DNA of 64,000 bases. Source: Gemmatimonadota bacterium (GTDB lineage Bacteria > Gemmatimonadota > Gemmatimonadetes > Gemmatimonadales > Gemmatimonadaceae). Made by a program: the position numbers and the translations under genes. Positions 12,200 to 20,287 of this stretch are shown here, one piece after another. The stretch covers positions 1 through 64,000 of the forward strand of contig JACPFW010000044.1 of NCBI GenBank assembly GCA_016182795.1, given 5' to 3'. Below the pieces are notes generated by a model, which had not been told where the DNA came from, did not search any database, and was given only the letters and a program-made list of their open reading frames with translations. Position 1 is the first letter of the stretch; each line of letters starts with the position of its first letter.

Positions 12200-13425
12200 C
12201 GGCTGCCGCCGATGCCGACACGCTGCTCATAGCGCGCCAGGTATTCGCTGGCCGCGTCGGCGATGGCGCCGGCCAGGGTCTGCTGGCCTGCTCGCGAACT
12301 CATGAAGGCGGCATCGCTGCTGTTGGTGCCGAACCCGACTTCCACCAGCACCGCGGGCATATAGGCCTTCACGAGCACAAGAAATCCCGCCTGCTTCACG
12401 CCACGGCTCGGCCCCGGATGCACGCGGCGCAGGGCGTGCTGCACGCTCTCGGCGAGATCGTTGGACTCGCGCAGGTGTTCATTTTGCGCCATGTCGTTGA
12501 TGATGAAGCCGAGCGGATCATCCTTGGGGGCGTCGGCCTCGGTTTCGAAGCGCACGACCTCGTTTTCCATCTGCGCCACCCGGCGCTCGTCCTCGGTCTT
12601 GGCCTCGGCGAGGAAGTACGTCTCGAAGCCGCGCGCCGCGCGCGGGTTCTTCCAGTTGGGGTTGGCGGCGTTGACGTGCACCGAGATGAACAGGTCGCCC
12701 TTGCTGCGGTTGGCGATTCGCCCGCGGTCGGTGAGCGCGATCAGGGTATCGGTGCGGCGGGTCATGATGACGGCGTAACCGCGGCGCTCAAGTTCCTGCT
12801 CGAGTTGCAGCGCGACGCCGAGCGTAATGTCCTTCTCGCGAACCGGCGTCTGGTCCGCTCGCCATCCGCGCATGCCCGGATCACGGCCACCGTGACCGGC
12901 GTCGACCACGATGACGCGACGGCGCGCTGGGCGCGATGGCGCGGCCGGCGGCGCAGCGGCTGGCGCCGCGGGGTTCGCCGCGGGCGGCGTTTCGACCGGA
13001 GGAGCGGTCCGCGCGCGCGTGCCGCGCGCGACGGCCGCGGCGCTCGGGATCAACCGCCGGCGGGCGGCGTCCCAGCGCAGGCGCGCGCCGGCGCGCGGCG
13101 CAACATCGGTGAAGAACTGCACGGGCAGTTCCAGCGCACCGTCGCGTTCGCGCGCGGCGGCCACGAGCGAATAGAGACGCCCATCCGACACGGCATACGG
13201 CGTCCGGTCGGCGAGTTCAAAAGCCACGCCGGCTAGCGTGACGAGGTAGCGGTGGTTCGGCAGGCGCTGGACCTGGCCACCGAGCGCGCCGGCGACCGCC
13301 TGCGCCACCACGAAGCTTGACTGCCCCTCGGTGCGCGCGGGCACGGCGCTGTCTCGGCCGCTCACCACAAAGCGCAGCGAGTCGGCCGGCGCGAGTGACG
13401 CGACGGCGAGGAGCAGCGACAGCAT
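12196..13425 (-). CDS. N-acetylmuramoyl-L-alanine amidase (Amidase_3, AmiC-like), exported
   Basis: The 409-residue protein starts MLSLLLAVASLAPADSLRF, a short secretion signal. Residues up to about 120 form an AMIN-like/copper-amine-oxidase-like N-terminal region, then a Pro/Ala-rich linker (ETPPAANPAAPAAAPPAAP). The C-terminal catalytic domain has VIVVDAGHGGRDPGMRG (first zinc His), a Glu in VREKDITL, DLFISVHVNAA (second His) and PAVLVEVGFGTN with the catalytic Glu. It cleaves the MurNAc-L-Ala bond of peptidoglycan in the periplasm. The ATG shares one base with the smpB stop (TGATG). Co-transcription with smpB and pyrDF is unusual but common overlaps suggest one operon. Confidence 0.88.
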   Translation of the reverse strand: MLSLLLAVASLAPADSLRFVVSGRDSAVPARTEGQSSFVVAQAVAGALGGQVQRLPNHRYLVTLAGVAFELADRTPYAVSDGRLYSLVAAARERDGALELPVQFFTDVAPRAGARLRWDAARRRLIPSAAAVARGTRARTAPPVETPPAANPAAPAAAPPAAPSRPARRRVIVVDAGHGGRDPGMRGWRADQTPVREKDITLGVALQLEQELERRGYAVIMTRRTDTLIALTDRGRIANRSKGDLFISVHVNAANPNWKNPRAARGFETYFLAEAKTEDERRVAQMENEVVRFETEADAPKDDPLGFIINDMAQNEHLRESNDLAESVQHALRRVHPGPSRGVKQAGFLVLVKAYMPAVLVEVGFGTNSSDAAFMSSRAGQQTLAGAIADAASEYLARYEQRVGIGGSR

Positions 13426-13892
13426 CACTTGCTGCTCCGCAGGGCCCGCTCGAGATCGCGCTTGGCGTCGCGCTCCTTCAGGTCGGCGCGCTTGTCGTGC
13501 AGCTTCTTCCCGCGGCCCACGGCGATCACGACCTTGGCGCGCCCGCGCCGGAAGTGCATCTCGAGCGGCACGATGGTGAGCCCTTTGCGCTCCACCGCGC
13601 CGATCAGCCGGCGCAGTTCGCTCGATTTGAGCAGCAGCTTGCGCGTGCGGGTGGGCTCGTGGTTCCACGCCGTTCCCTTCTCATACGGCGCAATGTGCAG
13701 GTTGAGCAGCCACAGTTCGCCGTCCTTCACGACGCCATAGGCGTCGGTCAGGTTCGCCTTGCCGCCGCGGAGCGACTTGACCTCGGTGCCGAGCAGCACG
13801 AGCCCCGCCTCGTAGGTCTCGAGGATCTCGTAGTCGTGCCGCGCCCGCTTGTTGCGGGCGATCAGCTCGGTCTCGGCGGGTGGCTTGGACAA
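13425..13892 (-). CDS. smpB: SsrA-binding protein SmpB
   Basis: The 155-residue protein has the SmpB OB-fold: ARHDYEILETYEAGLVLLGT, EVKSLRGGKANLTDAY, and LHIAPYEKGTAWNHEPTRTR, followed by the basic C-terminal tail region KVVIAVGRGKKLHDKRADLK. It binds tmRNA and rescues stalled ribosomes. Upstream neighbours are on the other strand (tRNA-Leu), so smpB probably leads the smpB-amidase-orf-pyrD-pyrF operon, but no promoter matching the window's consensus was recognised. Confidence 0.97.
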   Translation of the reverse strand: MSKPPAETELIARNKRARHDYEILETYEAGLVLLGTEVKSLRGGKANLTDAYGVVKDGELWLLNLHIAPYEKGTAWNHEPTRTRKLLLKSSELRRLIGAVERKGLTIVPLEMHFRRGRAKVVIAVGRGKKLHDKRADLKERDAKRDLERALRSSK

Positions 13893-14048
13893 GGCGGTCG
13901 AATCGGAGAGGAAGGCGTGATACGCAATTTACACCGTGGTCATGGCGGGGTCCCGCGCGGCGGCGCGATTGTCCCGGAATTGGACGAGCGGCTCGAGCGC
14001 GGCGTCTCCTCGCAGCGCGAAAAAACGAGGCCGCGACCGGCGGACGAC

Positions 14049-14077
14049 TTGATTCACCCCGCCGCTCCCGATACGTT
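14049..14077 (+). promoter_or_regulatory. Predicted promoter of tRNA-Leu
   Basis: TTGATT (14049-14054) and TACGTT (14072-14077) are 17 nt apart. Transcription would begin about 3 nt before the mature tRNA 5' end at 14088. The match in spacing and pattern to the other promoters here makes this convincing. Confidence 0.7.
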
Positions 14078-14087
14078 TCCGTTCCTC

Positions 14088-14171
14088 GCCGAAGTGGTGG
14101 AATTGGTAGACGCGCTGCGTTCAGGGCGCAGTGGGCTTACGCCCGTCCGGGTTCGAGTCCCGGCTTCGGCA
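14088..14171 (+). tRNA. tRNA-Leu, anticodon CAG
   Basis: An 84-nt cloverleaf: acceptor stem GCCGAAG (14088-14094) pairs with CTTCGGC (14164-14170) with discriminator A at 14171. The anticodon stem CTGCG/CGCAG encloses TTCAGGG, so the anticodon is CAG (14122-14124). A long variable arm (class II) and the T loop GGTTCGAGTCC are present, as expected for leucine. CCA is not encoded. It has its own promoter and terminator. Confidence 0.97.
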
Positions 14172-14209
14172 CTGCAGGATCTGCGGTAAACACGATGTGA
14201 CGAATACAG

Positions 14210-14238
14210 AGGGCGGCGCCGCAAGGCGCCGCCCTTTC
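14210..14238 (+). terminator. Terminator of tRNA-Leu
   Basis: An 11-bp perfect stem (AGGGCGGCGCC, loop GCAA, GGCGCCGCCCT) is followed by TTTCGTT, 38 nt after the tRNA. It is GC-rich and the T tract is short, but the stem is strong. On the minus strand it also lies just downstream of the gene ending at 14279, so it could serve both directions. Confidence 0.85.
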
Positions 14239-14243
14239 GTTAT

Positions 14244-14272
14244 CCCCCTCCCCTGCACCACACCCTGCCTCT
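14244..14272. repeat. 29-nt repeat identical to 48664-48692
   Basis: This segment is identical base for base to 48664-48692 and has a near copy in reverse orientation at 48583-48620. It is G-poor on the plus strand (CCCTCCCCTGCACC type words). It sits 6 nt from the stop codon of the gene at 14279. Here only one arm is present; at 48.6 kb two arms form a hairpin. Confidence 0.85.
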
Positions 14273-14278
14273 TCCCCT

Positions 14279-14815
14279 TCACTCAAGCGTCGCGCCGCCA
14301 TACATCTGGTGCAGCACCTCCCCCGCCTCGGTGCGGTACGCCGCCATCAGCGCGATCGCGCGGGTCAGCGGCGTGCCGGCGGTGCGGGCCGAGTCGGACG
14401 CAAAGGCGAGGAGCATGCGGCCGAGCTTGTCCTCGGGGCCAATGGTGCCGCCGCGCGACTGCAGCGCCTCGCGGTAGGTGGTGACGCGGTCATTGAACTG
14501 CCGCTCGGCCAGCGCGCGCCGCTCAGGCGACACGTGCGGGTCGAAGGCGAAGGCGGCCGTGATGGCGGTGGCAATGTCGGACCCGATCTGATCATCGAGG
14601 GCGTCGCGCTGAGCGGCCAAGAGGCCGAGCGCGCGGCGAGCGTAGCGCAGCTCCCAGCGGGCGTGGTCGACGTCGCCGCCGGCGGCGGCGTCGGCCAGCC
14701 ACAGCACGTCGGCCTCGCGCGGTTCGGCGAAGAACCGCGCCACGACGGCCGCGGCGCGGCGGCGACGGCGGCGGCGCTGGATCAGCGCGCCAACAAAGGG
14801 AAGCCGGGACAGCAC
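14279..14815 (-). CDS. Hypothetical protein, alpha-helical, basic N-terminus
   Basis: I do not recognise this 178-residue protein. After VLSRLPFVGALIQ comes a run of arginines (QRRRRRRRAAAVVARFF), then a long Ala/Arg/Leu-rich helical region without a clear membrane span or metal motif. The GTG at 14815 begins 1 nt after the Rrf2 regulator stop codon, which suggests the same transcript. A TTG 8 codons earlier (14839) would overlap that gene; neither start has a clear Shine-Dalgarno. The polybasic segment might bind nucleic acid or membrane, but this is only a possibility. Confidence 0.65.
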   Translation of the reverse strand: MLSRLPFVGALIQRRRRRRRAAAVVARFFAEPREADVLWLADAAAGGDVDHARWELRYARRALGLLAAQRDALDDQIGSDIATAITAAFAFDPHVSPERRALAERQFNDRVTTYREALQSRGGTIGPEDKLGRMLLAFASDSARTAGTPLTRAIALMAAYRTEAGEVLHQMYGGATLE

Positions 14816-14816
14816 G

Positions 14817-15269
14817 CTACTGGAGGACCGGAAGGCCAACCTGCTCGCGGACGGCGCGCTCTTCGACGAGCAGATCGGCGAGCCGCACCCCCTCCAGCAC
14901 GTCGTCGATGCGCCGCTGCAGCATCTGCCAGACGGGCCGAATGGAGCAGTCGTGACCCGGCGCGCACCGCTCGTGGTTGAGCGGGTGCGCGTCGCAATGC
15001 ACCTCGAAGGTCACGAGTTCCGATGCGGCGAGTATTTCGCGCAGCGTGATGTCGGTCGCCGGCCGCGCGAGCGCGTAGCCGCCGCGCGATCCGCGCACGC
15101 TCGAGACAATGCCGGCGCGGCGCAGTCGCAGCAGGATCTGTTCCGCGTAGTCGGGCGGCAGATGCTCCCGCTCGGCGATCTCGCGCCCGCTCACGAGCTC
15201 GGCGTCAGCGCGCCGCGCCAGGTGCAGCGCGCAGATGACACCATACTCGGCCCAGGTCGTGATCCGCAT
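14817..15269 (-). CDS. Rrf2-family transcriptional regulator, probably Fe-S or redox sensing
   Basis: The 150-residue protein starts MRITTWAEYGVICALHLARR and has the Rrf2 winged helix, with SGREIAEREHLPPDYAEQIL as the recognition-helix region and SSVRGSRGGYALARP as the wing. Three cysteines (C92, C102, C108) lie in the sensor loop. IscR and NsrR use three Cys here to hold a cluster, usually spaced C-x5-C-x5-C; this protein has C-x9-C-x5-C. It could sense Fe-S status, NO or redox state. No Fe-S genes are next to it; an A-type carrier gene is 15 kb away. Confidence 0.9.
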   Translation of the reverse strand: MRITTWAEYGVICALHLARRADAELVSGREIAEREHLPPDYAEQILLRLRRAGIVSSVRGSRGGYALARPATDITLREILAASELVTFEVHCDAHPLNHERCAPGHDCSIRPVWQMLQRRIDDVLEGVRLADLLVEERAVREQVGLPVLQ

Positions 15270-15348
15270 GAGGGGAGATTACCGCGCAACTCGCGGCGCT
15301 GGAAGAGGGGCGCGGCGCAAGCCCGCGGGTCGCCGTGCCTGGCGGCGC

Positions 15349-16134
15349 CTAGGGCGTGGGCAGATCGAACGTCGAGATGAAGTCGAAGTAGCCGCCGCGC
15401 GCCACCGGCGCCACGTACGTGCGCACGCGCGAGATCGTCCACGACTTCACGGTGGCTTGTGTCCACGCGTCCATGTACCGCGCCGGAATCGAGCCGGCGC
15501 CGTCGTCCTTGAGCTGGCAGTAGATCTGCGCGTTCAGCGTGTCGGCGGAGAGCGCGCCGTACCGGAACGACACCGCGATGGCGCCGTTGAGATCCTGCCC
15601 GGCGTTCCAGCGCAGGTCGAGCCCCGAGCCCGCCGCCGGCGCGACGAACGGCGTGAGCGTCAGAACTTCGGCGGTCTTGGCCTTGAATGAGACCGCCGGA
15701 TAGCCGTCGCTGGTCCCGGGAATCACCACGGACACGGTGTCGCCCGGCACATAGGGCAGCGCCGCGCCCTTCAGGAGGTACTGCACCGCGTTGCCGACCG
15801 CGATTGGGAAGAGCGAGTCGGTGCGGCCGGTCAGGCGGACCTCGATGGCCGACCCGGCGTTGATGGACGGGTAGACGTCGCCGAGGCCGACGGTGGACCG
15901 GCTGTAGTTCTCCTGGCGGCACGAGTCCCACGGCGCGGCGGTGGACGGCACGCCAAGTCCGCCGGCATTGAAGAACGATCCAACAGGCGCGGTGGCGTAG
16001 CCGGCGCCGGCCTGCTGCGCGCCGAGCGTCAGGAACCCAAACGGCACCGACTTCGCGCGGGTCGACTCGAGGCAGGCGACGGAGACGCCGACGACGGCGG
16101 CGAGCGCGAGCGGGACCAGGCGGCGGGAGTTCAT
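15349..16134 (-). CDS. Putative lipoprotein of unknown function
   Basis: The 261-residue product starts MNSRRLVPLALAAVVGVSVA followed by C21, a lipoprotein signal peptide with a reasonable lipobox (SVAC). The rest is rich in small polar residues and beta-strand-like segments, without a known motif. Its ATG overlaps the stop codon of the DUF4149-like membrane protein upstream (ATGA), so the two are co-translated. I do not recognise a family; a cell-envelope location is inferred from the signal. Confidence 0.75.
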   Translation of the reverse strand: MNSRRLVPLALAAVVGVSVACLESTRAKSVPFGFLTLGAQQAGAGYATAPVGSFFNAGGLGVPSTAAPWDSCRQENYSRSTVGLGDVYPSINAGSAIEVRLTGRTDSLFPIAVGNAVQYLLKGAALPYVPGDTVSVVIPGTSDGYPAVSFKAKTAEVLTLTPFVAPAAGSGLDLRWNAGQDLNGAIAVSFRYGALSADTLNAQIYCQLKDDGAGSIPARYMDAWTQATVKSWTISRVRTYVAPVARGGYFDFISTFDLPTP

Positions 16135-16613
16135 CGGGAGGCTCCGGTGGACGTGGGGCGCCCGATGGCGGCGCGCGCGAGCAGCACAAGCAACACGGCC
16201 ATGCCGACCATCGCAAGGCCGAGCAGCACAACGGAGCCGGCGTGCAGCAGCCCAAAAAGGCTGCGCCGCGGATCGGCGGGCGCGAGCTGATCAATGGGGA
16301 CAACCACTGCGAGGCGCAGGGCGGCAATGCGTGGATTCACCAGAAACAGCGCGACCGCCGCGGCGCCGACCGCGGTTCCGCCCGCTGTCCAAGCGGCCGC
16401 CGAGCGCCGCACAACTGGCGTCAATGCATAGATGAGCACCGGCACCGCGATGGCTCCGACGAAGACCACGGGGAGCACTCGCCCCACCATTTCGCCGGCG
16501 AGCGCGCGCGTGGGAAGCACGGCGAACGCGCCGGGGGCGACCACTGTGACGGTGAGCAGGGCCGCGCCGATCCAGAGCGCGGCGAGCACTATCGCGGCGA
16601 GCGTACGGTTCAT
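16131..16613 (-). CDS. Small membrane protein, DUF4149/TMEM205-like
   Basis: The 160-residue protein has four likely membrane spans: TLAAIVLAALWIGAALLTV, VLPVVFVGAIAVPVLIYAL, an Ala/Val-rich third segment near WTAGGTAVGAAAVALFLV, and LGLAMVGMAVLLVLLARAAI. The G-R-V-LP-VF pattern and FGLLHAGS before the last span recall DUF4149 proteins. It overlaps its neighbours on both sides by ATGA junctions, linking it to the MBL hydrolase and the lipoprotein. Function is unknown. Confidence 0.75.
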   Translation of the reverse strand: MNRTLAAIVLAALWIGAALLTVTVVAPGAFAVLPTRALAGEMVGRVLPVVFVGAIAVPVLIYALTPVVRRSAAAWTAGGTAVGAAAVALFLVNPRIAALRLAVVVPIDQLAPADPRRSLFGLLHAGSVVLLGLAMVGMAVLLVLLARAAIGRPTSTGASR

Positions 16614-17251
16614 CGCTTGAGGACGCGCGCGGCGCCGGTCAGAAACGGATTCGTCTGGTTCTCCTCGCCAATCGTCGTGGTCGGACCGTGCCCGGGATAG
16701 ACCTCCGTCTCCGGCGGCAGGGCGGCGAACCGCTGCAGCGACTTCTCGAGCGCGCGGGGGTCCGACAGCGGCAGGTCGGTGCGCCCAATGGATCCGGCGA
16801 ACAGACAGTCTCCGCCGAAGACGACGCCGTGCCCCACAAACGCCACGTGCCCCGGCGCGTGCCCTGGCACATGCATCACGTCGAATCGGAGCGCACCGAC
16901 CGTCACCGTATCGCCGTCGGAGAGATCGACATCGGGTGGCGGCGGCGCGTCAATCTGGAGTCCGTACTTGCGCCCCTGCTCGACGACGCGGTCGTACAGC
17001 GGGCGGTCGGCCGGATGCAAATACACCGGCACGTTGTGCACCCGCTTCACCGCCGCGATGCCGCCGATGTGGTCAATGTGCGCGTGGGTGATCCAGAGCG
17101 CGCGCAGCGTAAAACCGCCTTCGGCCACGGCCACCAGCAGGCGCGCGCCCTCGTCGCCCGGATCCACCAGCACCGCATCGCCGGTGGATTCATCGGCCAC
17201 CAGGTAGCAGTTCTCCTGGAACGGACCGACGGTCAGCGCGCGCACGAACAT
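16610..17251 (-). CDS. Metallo-beta-lactamase-fold hydrolase (glyoxalase II-like)
   Basis: The 213-residue protein has the complete MBL metal set: THAHIDHIGG (HxHxDH), VPGHAPGHVAF carrying the third His, GGDCLFAGSIGRTDLP with the bridging Asp, and VYPGHGPTT with the last His. The short form with LVDPGDEG near the start is the common cytosolic thioesterase/glyoxalase II-like group, which hydrolyses thioesters of glutathione or other thiols. ATG at 17251 shares a base with the trxB stop codon (TGATG). Pairing with thioredoxin reductase suggests a thiol metabolism role, but the substrate is unknown. Confidence 0.88.
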   Translation of the reverse strand: MFVRALTVGPFQENCYLVADESTGDAVLVDPGDEGARLLVAVAEGGFTLRALWITHAHIDHIGGIAAVKRVHNVPVYLHPADRPLYDRVVEQGRKYGLQIDAPPPPDVDLSDGDTVTVGALRFDVMHVPGHAPGHVAFVGHGVVFGGDCLFAGSIGRTDLPLSDPRALEKSLQRFAALPPETEVYPGHGPTTTIGEENQTNPFLTGAARVLKR

Positions 17252-18231
17252 CAGCGCGCCAGCATGGGCATGGGGACGGGCGCCGGCTGCCCCGTGCGGC
17301 GCGCGGTGAGGTACTTCTCGACGGCGATCGCCGCCGTCGTCGCGTCGCCAACCGCGGTGGTGACCTGCCGCGTCAGCTGCACGCGCACATCGCCGGCGGC
17401 GAACAACCCCTCGATGGACGTCATCATGTTGGCATCGGTCAGGATGTAGCCGGCGCTGTCGTGCTCGAAGTGGCCGTCGATGACGCCGGTATTCGGACGG
17501 AAGCCGACGAAGACGAAGCACCCGGTGGCGGCCAGCTCGCTCGTCACGCCGGTGTGCACATTGCGAATCACCGCATGCGTCATCAGCCCCTGCGCGTCGC
17601 CGTGGATGGACTCCACCACGGTATCGAGCACGGTCTCGATCTTCGCATTCGCGAGCGCGCGCTTCTGCACGATCTTCGACGCGCGGAACTCGCCGCGCCG
17701 GTGCACCAGATAGACCTTGCTGGCATAGCGCGTGAGGAAGTCGGCTTCCTCGAGCGCGGCGTCGCCGCCGCCGACCACCATGATCGTGTGTCCCTTGTAG
17801 AACGCGCCGTCGCAGATGGCGCAGTAGCTCACGCCCTTGCCGGCGTACTCGATCTCACCGGGAATGCCCAGCTTCACCGGCGTGCCGCCGGCCGTCACGA
17901 TCACCGCCGGCGCGCGATACTCATCGCCGCCCTCGGCGGAGACGACGAACGTGCCGTCCGCCTGCTTGGCCACTTTCTCGACAGACACAAACGTGTGCAG
18001 GTCCATGCCGAACTTGACGGCATGCGCCTGGAACTTCTCGGCGAGCTCGGAGCCGAGGATGTGCTCGAAGCCCAGGTAGTCTTCGATGACCTCGGTGTTG
18101 AGCAGCTCGCCGCCGGGGAGACCGCGCTCGAGGACAGCGGTCTTCAGTTGCGAGCGGCCGGCGTACATGCCGGCGCAGAGGCCCGCGGGCCCCGCGCCAA
18201 TGATGATGACCTCGTATTCGTGCGTCGCCAC
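17251..18231 (-). CDS. trxB: Thioredoxin-disulfide reductase
   Basis: The 326-residue flavoprotein has IIIGAGPAGLCAGMYAGRSQ for FAD at residues 9-28, the redox-active CAIC (C137, C140) in YCAICDGAF, VVGGGDAALEEADFL for NADPH, and GLFAAGDVRVQLTRQV near the C-terminus. Low-molecular-weight TrxR passes electrons from NADPH to thioredoxin in the cytosol. It leads a chain trxB-MBL-DUF4149-lipoprotein joined by overlaps. The 128 nt before it hold only a weak GGCCGCA/TGCGGCC stem and no clear promoter. Confidence 0.95.
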   Translation of the reverse strand: MATHEYEVIIIGAGPAGLCAGMYAGRSQLKTAVLERGLPGGELLNTEVIEDYLGFEHILGSELAEKFQAHAVKFGMDLHTFVSVEKVAKQADGTFVVSAEGGDEYRAPAVIVTAGGTPVKLGIPGEIEYAGKGVSYCAICDGAFYKGHTIMVVGGGDAALEEADFLTRYASKVYLVHRRGEFRASKIVQKRALANAKIETVLDTVVESIHGDAQGLMTHAVIRNVHTGVTSELAATGCFVFVGFRPNTGVIDGHFEHDSAGYILTDANMMTSIEGLFAAGDVRVQLTRQVTTAVGDATTAAIAVEKYLTARRTGQPAPVPMPMLAR

Positions 18232-18359
18232 GTGTCGTTCCGAATAGGGGAGCGGGGCCGACCTGCCGCCCCGTGACTCCCTGAAAGATCGCTAGGGCCG
18301 CAAGGGGCCTGCAGGGGGTGCGGCCGGGGTGGGCGCCCCCGTTCCGGGCGCGCCGCGAC

Positions 18360-19091
18360 TCAGCGCAGGCGCCGCCCGCCGTCGACGAAGTGCACCTGGC
18401 CGGTCACATACGGCGCCGAGGCGAGGTACACCACGGCCTGCGCGACGTCGTCGGGCGTGCCGAGCCGGCGCAGCGGCGTTTCGTCCTCAAATCGCTTCCG
18501 CGCGGCCGCGGGCCAGCCCTCTGGCGCAAGCACGGCACCCGGCGCCACGGCGTTGACGCGCACGTGGGGTGCCAACTGGACGGCGAGCTGACGCGTGATG
18601 ACCTCGATGGCCCCCTTGCTCACCGCATGCGGCACGAGCATCGGCCACGATTCATGCGCCAGGTGGTCGGCGATGTTCACAATCGCGCCGCCCCGCTCGC
18701 CCATTGCGCGCGCGGCGGCCAGCGAAAGGAAGAACGGCGCGCGCGCGTTGAGCGCAAAGGTTTCGTCCCACAGCGCCGGCGTCACCTCGTCGAGCGCGAT
18801 GCGTCGCATCACGGCCGCCGAGTTCACGAGCAGATCGAGCCGTCCAAAGTGCGCGGCGACGTCGCCGACGAGCCGGTTTGGCGCATCGGGGTCGACCAGA
18901 TCGGCGGCGAACGTTGCGGACTCAACGCCCAGGCCGCGCAACGCCGCCGCCGTGCGCCGCGCGCCGTCGGCCGACGCCCGATGATGCACGGCGACGCGCA
19001 TTCCCTCGGCGCCAAGCGCCAGCGCGATGGCCTGCCCCACGCGCTGGCCGGCGCCGGTGACCAGCGCCACACCGCCGCGCAGCACGCTCAT
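18360..19091 (-). CDS. SDR-family oxidoreductase, pteridine reductase (PTR1/FolM)-like, with His in place of the catalytic Tyr
   Basis: The 243-residue protein has TGAGQRVGQAIALAL (12-27) with the Arg of NADPH-using PTR1/FolM types, LLVNSAAVM, and IVNIADHLAHESW, where an Asp (D142) stands at the PTR1-type catalytic position. The canonical YxxxK motif reads H155-AVSK: the DNA codon is CAT, one base from TAT. PTR1 enzymes use Asp-Tyr-Lys, so the enzyme may be altered, inactive or use His. The C-terminal YVTGQVHFVDGGRRL is normal. The ATG overlaps the PHP-domain gene stop (ATGA). FolM-like dihydromonapterin reductase is the nearest role. Confidence 0.8.
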   Translation of the reverse strand: MSVLRGGVALVTGAGQRVGQAIALALGAEGMRVAVHHRASADGARRTAAALRGLGVESATFAADLVDPDAPNRLVGDVAAHFGRLDLLVNSAAVMRRIALDEVTPALWDETFALNARAPFFLSLAAARAMGERGGAIVNIADHLAHESWPMLVPHAVSKGAIEVITRQLAVQLAPHVRVNAVAPGAVLAPEGWPAAARKRFEDETPLRRLGTPDDVAQAVVYLASAPYVTGQVHFVDGGRRLR

Positions 19092-19930
19092 GGTTCGCGC
19101 ACCGGCACCGCGCGTCGGCGGATCGCCAACCGCTCCTCGTGCCGCTCGAGCCACTCCGACGGCACCTGCACCGATCCGAGCACACGCGGACCGCCCATCG
19201 CGCCGTGCCAGTCGGAGCCGCCGCTCGGCACGAGGTTGAAGAACTCCACCAGCGCGCCGATGCGCGACTGGTCCGACGCGCTGTGCCCGGGGTGCCGCAC
19301 TTCGGCGCCGTCAATGCCGGCGGCGACCATGCGTTCGAAGCGCGCGCGGCGGCCGTCGTCGCCGGGATGCGCCCAAATGGCGAGGCCGCCGGCCTTGTGC
19401 ACGAGCGACACGCCGTCCGCCACCTCGAGGCGCGGCTTTTCGACGTAGGCCGGCTTGCCCGCGCCAAGCCACCGGTCGAAGGCATCGCGCAAGTCGGTCG
19501 CCCACCCGCCGCTCACGAGGGCGCGCGCCACGTGCGGACGCCCGACGGCTCCGCCCGCGGCCTCGGTCAGCACGGCGTCGAGCGTCACCGGCACACCGAG
19601 CGCGTTCAGCGCCGACACAATCGCGCCGGCGCGCGTCGTGCGGCCGTCGCGAAAGTCGGCCAGCGCGTCGGCGATGGCGCGGACGTCGGTGAGATGGAGT
19701 CCGAGCAAGTGCACCTCTTCCTTGCCGTCCATCACGCTGAGTTCCACGCCCGGCACCACGCGCACGCCGAGCGGCTCCGCCGCGGCCATGGCTTCGGGCA
19801 CGCCGGCAACCGTGTCGTGGTCGGTGAGGGCCACGACATTGAGTCCCGCGCGCGCGGCCGTCTCGACAAAGAGCGTTGGCGACGCCGTGCCATCGGAGGC
19901 CGTGCTGTGGGCGTGCAGGTCGATGCGCAT
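19088..19930 (-). CDS. PHP-domain phosphoesterase (RNase AM / nucleotide 3'-phosphatase-like)
   Basis: The 280-residue protein has the PHP metal motifs: DLHAHSTASDGT (first HxH), ALTDHDTVAG, VVPGVELSV with the metal Glu, WAHPGDDG, and PSGGSDWHG at the end. Length and the order fit the YciV/RNase AM group, which trims RNA 5' ends or removes 3' phosphates from nucleotides such as pAp. Start ATG at 19930 was chosen because the PHP motif begins immediately; a GTG 12 codons earlier is possible. Confidence 0.85.
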   Translation of the reverse strand: MRIDLHAHSTASDGTASPTLFVETAARAGLNVVALTDHDTVAGVPEAMAAAEPLGVRVVPGVELSVMDGKEEVHLLGLHLTDVRAIADALADFRDGRTTRAGAIVSALNALGVPVTLDAVLTEAAGGAVGRPHVARALVSGGWATDLRDAFDRWLGAGKPAYVEKPRLEVADGVSLVHKAGGLAIWAHPGDDGRRARFERMVAAGIDGAEVRHPGHSASDQSRIGALVEFFNLVPSGGSDWHGAMGGPRVLGSVQVPSEWLERHEERLAIRRRAVPVREP

Positions 19931-19991
19931 CGCGCCTCCGGCGGCGGAGGGTGTGGGCGTCGTCACGCGCCGGCCCCGGGGACGCGCGGCG

Positions 19992-20237
19992 TCATTCGGG
20001 GAGATCCATCTGCGTGTAGATGCGCCCCGGGTCGAGCGGCGGTTCCGGCGCGGTGGCGTGCGCGCGCTTGAGCGTGTCGACATCGCGTGCTTCGGTGAAC
20101 TCCATGAACGCGCCGGCGAGGGCCGCTTCCTCGAAAAGCCAGAACTGGCACCCCGCCCCCGTGTAGTGGAGCTCGCGTGCCTTCGCGCGCTCGAGAAACT
20201 TCGCGCGTTCGCCCGGAGGGACTACGGTGCGTTGCAT
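19992..20237 (-). CDS. Small conserved-looking hypothetical protein, 81 residues
   Basis: The product begins MQRTVVPPGERAKFLERAKA and contains YTGAGCQFWLFEEAALAGAF, followed by MEFTEARDVDTLKRAHATAP. The pattern (substrate-like aromatic patch, then an acidic region) looks like a small alpha/beta ferredoxin-like barrel protein, but I cannot name a family. An upstream start at 20255 adds six residues. It lies 61 nt before the PHP gene and 93 nt after the E2 gene, separated from the latter by a strong hairpin. Confidence 0.6.
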   Translation of the reverse strand: MQRTVVPPGERAKFLERAKARELHYTGAGCQFWLFEEAALAGAFMEFTEARDVDTLKRAHATAPEPPLDPGRIYTQMDLPE

Positions 20238-20287
20238 GCTCAAGGCACGGGGCATCGGTGGGGGGGCGAGGGGCGAAATGCAGAAGT

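Noticed and set aside
18232-18359. GGCCGCA...TGCGGCC hairpin before trxB as a riboswitch
   Set aside because: Only 7 bp with a 17-nt loop and no recognisable aptamer; it is on the 5' side of trxB and may as well be the end of the SDR transcript.
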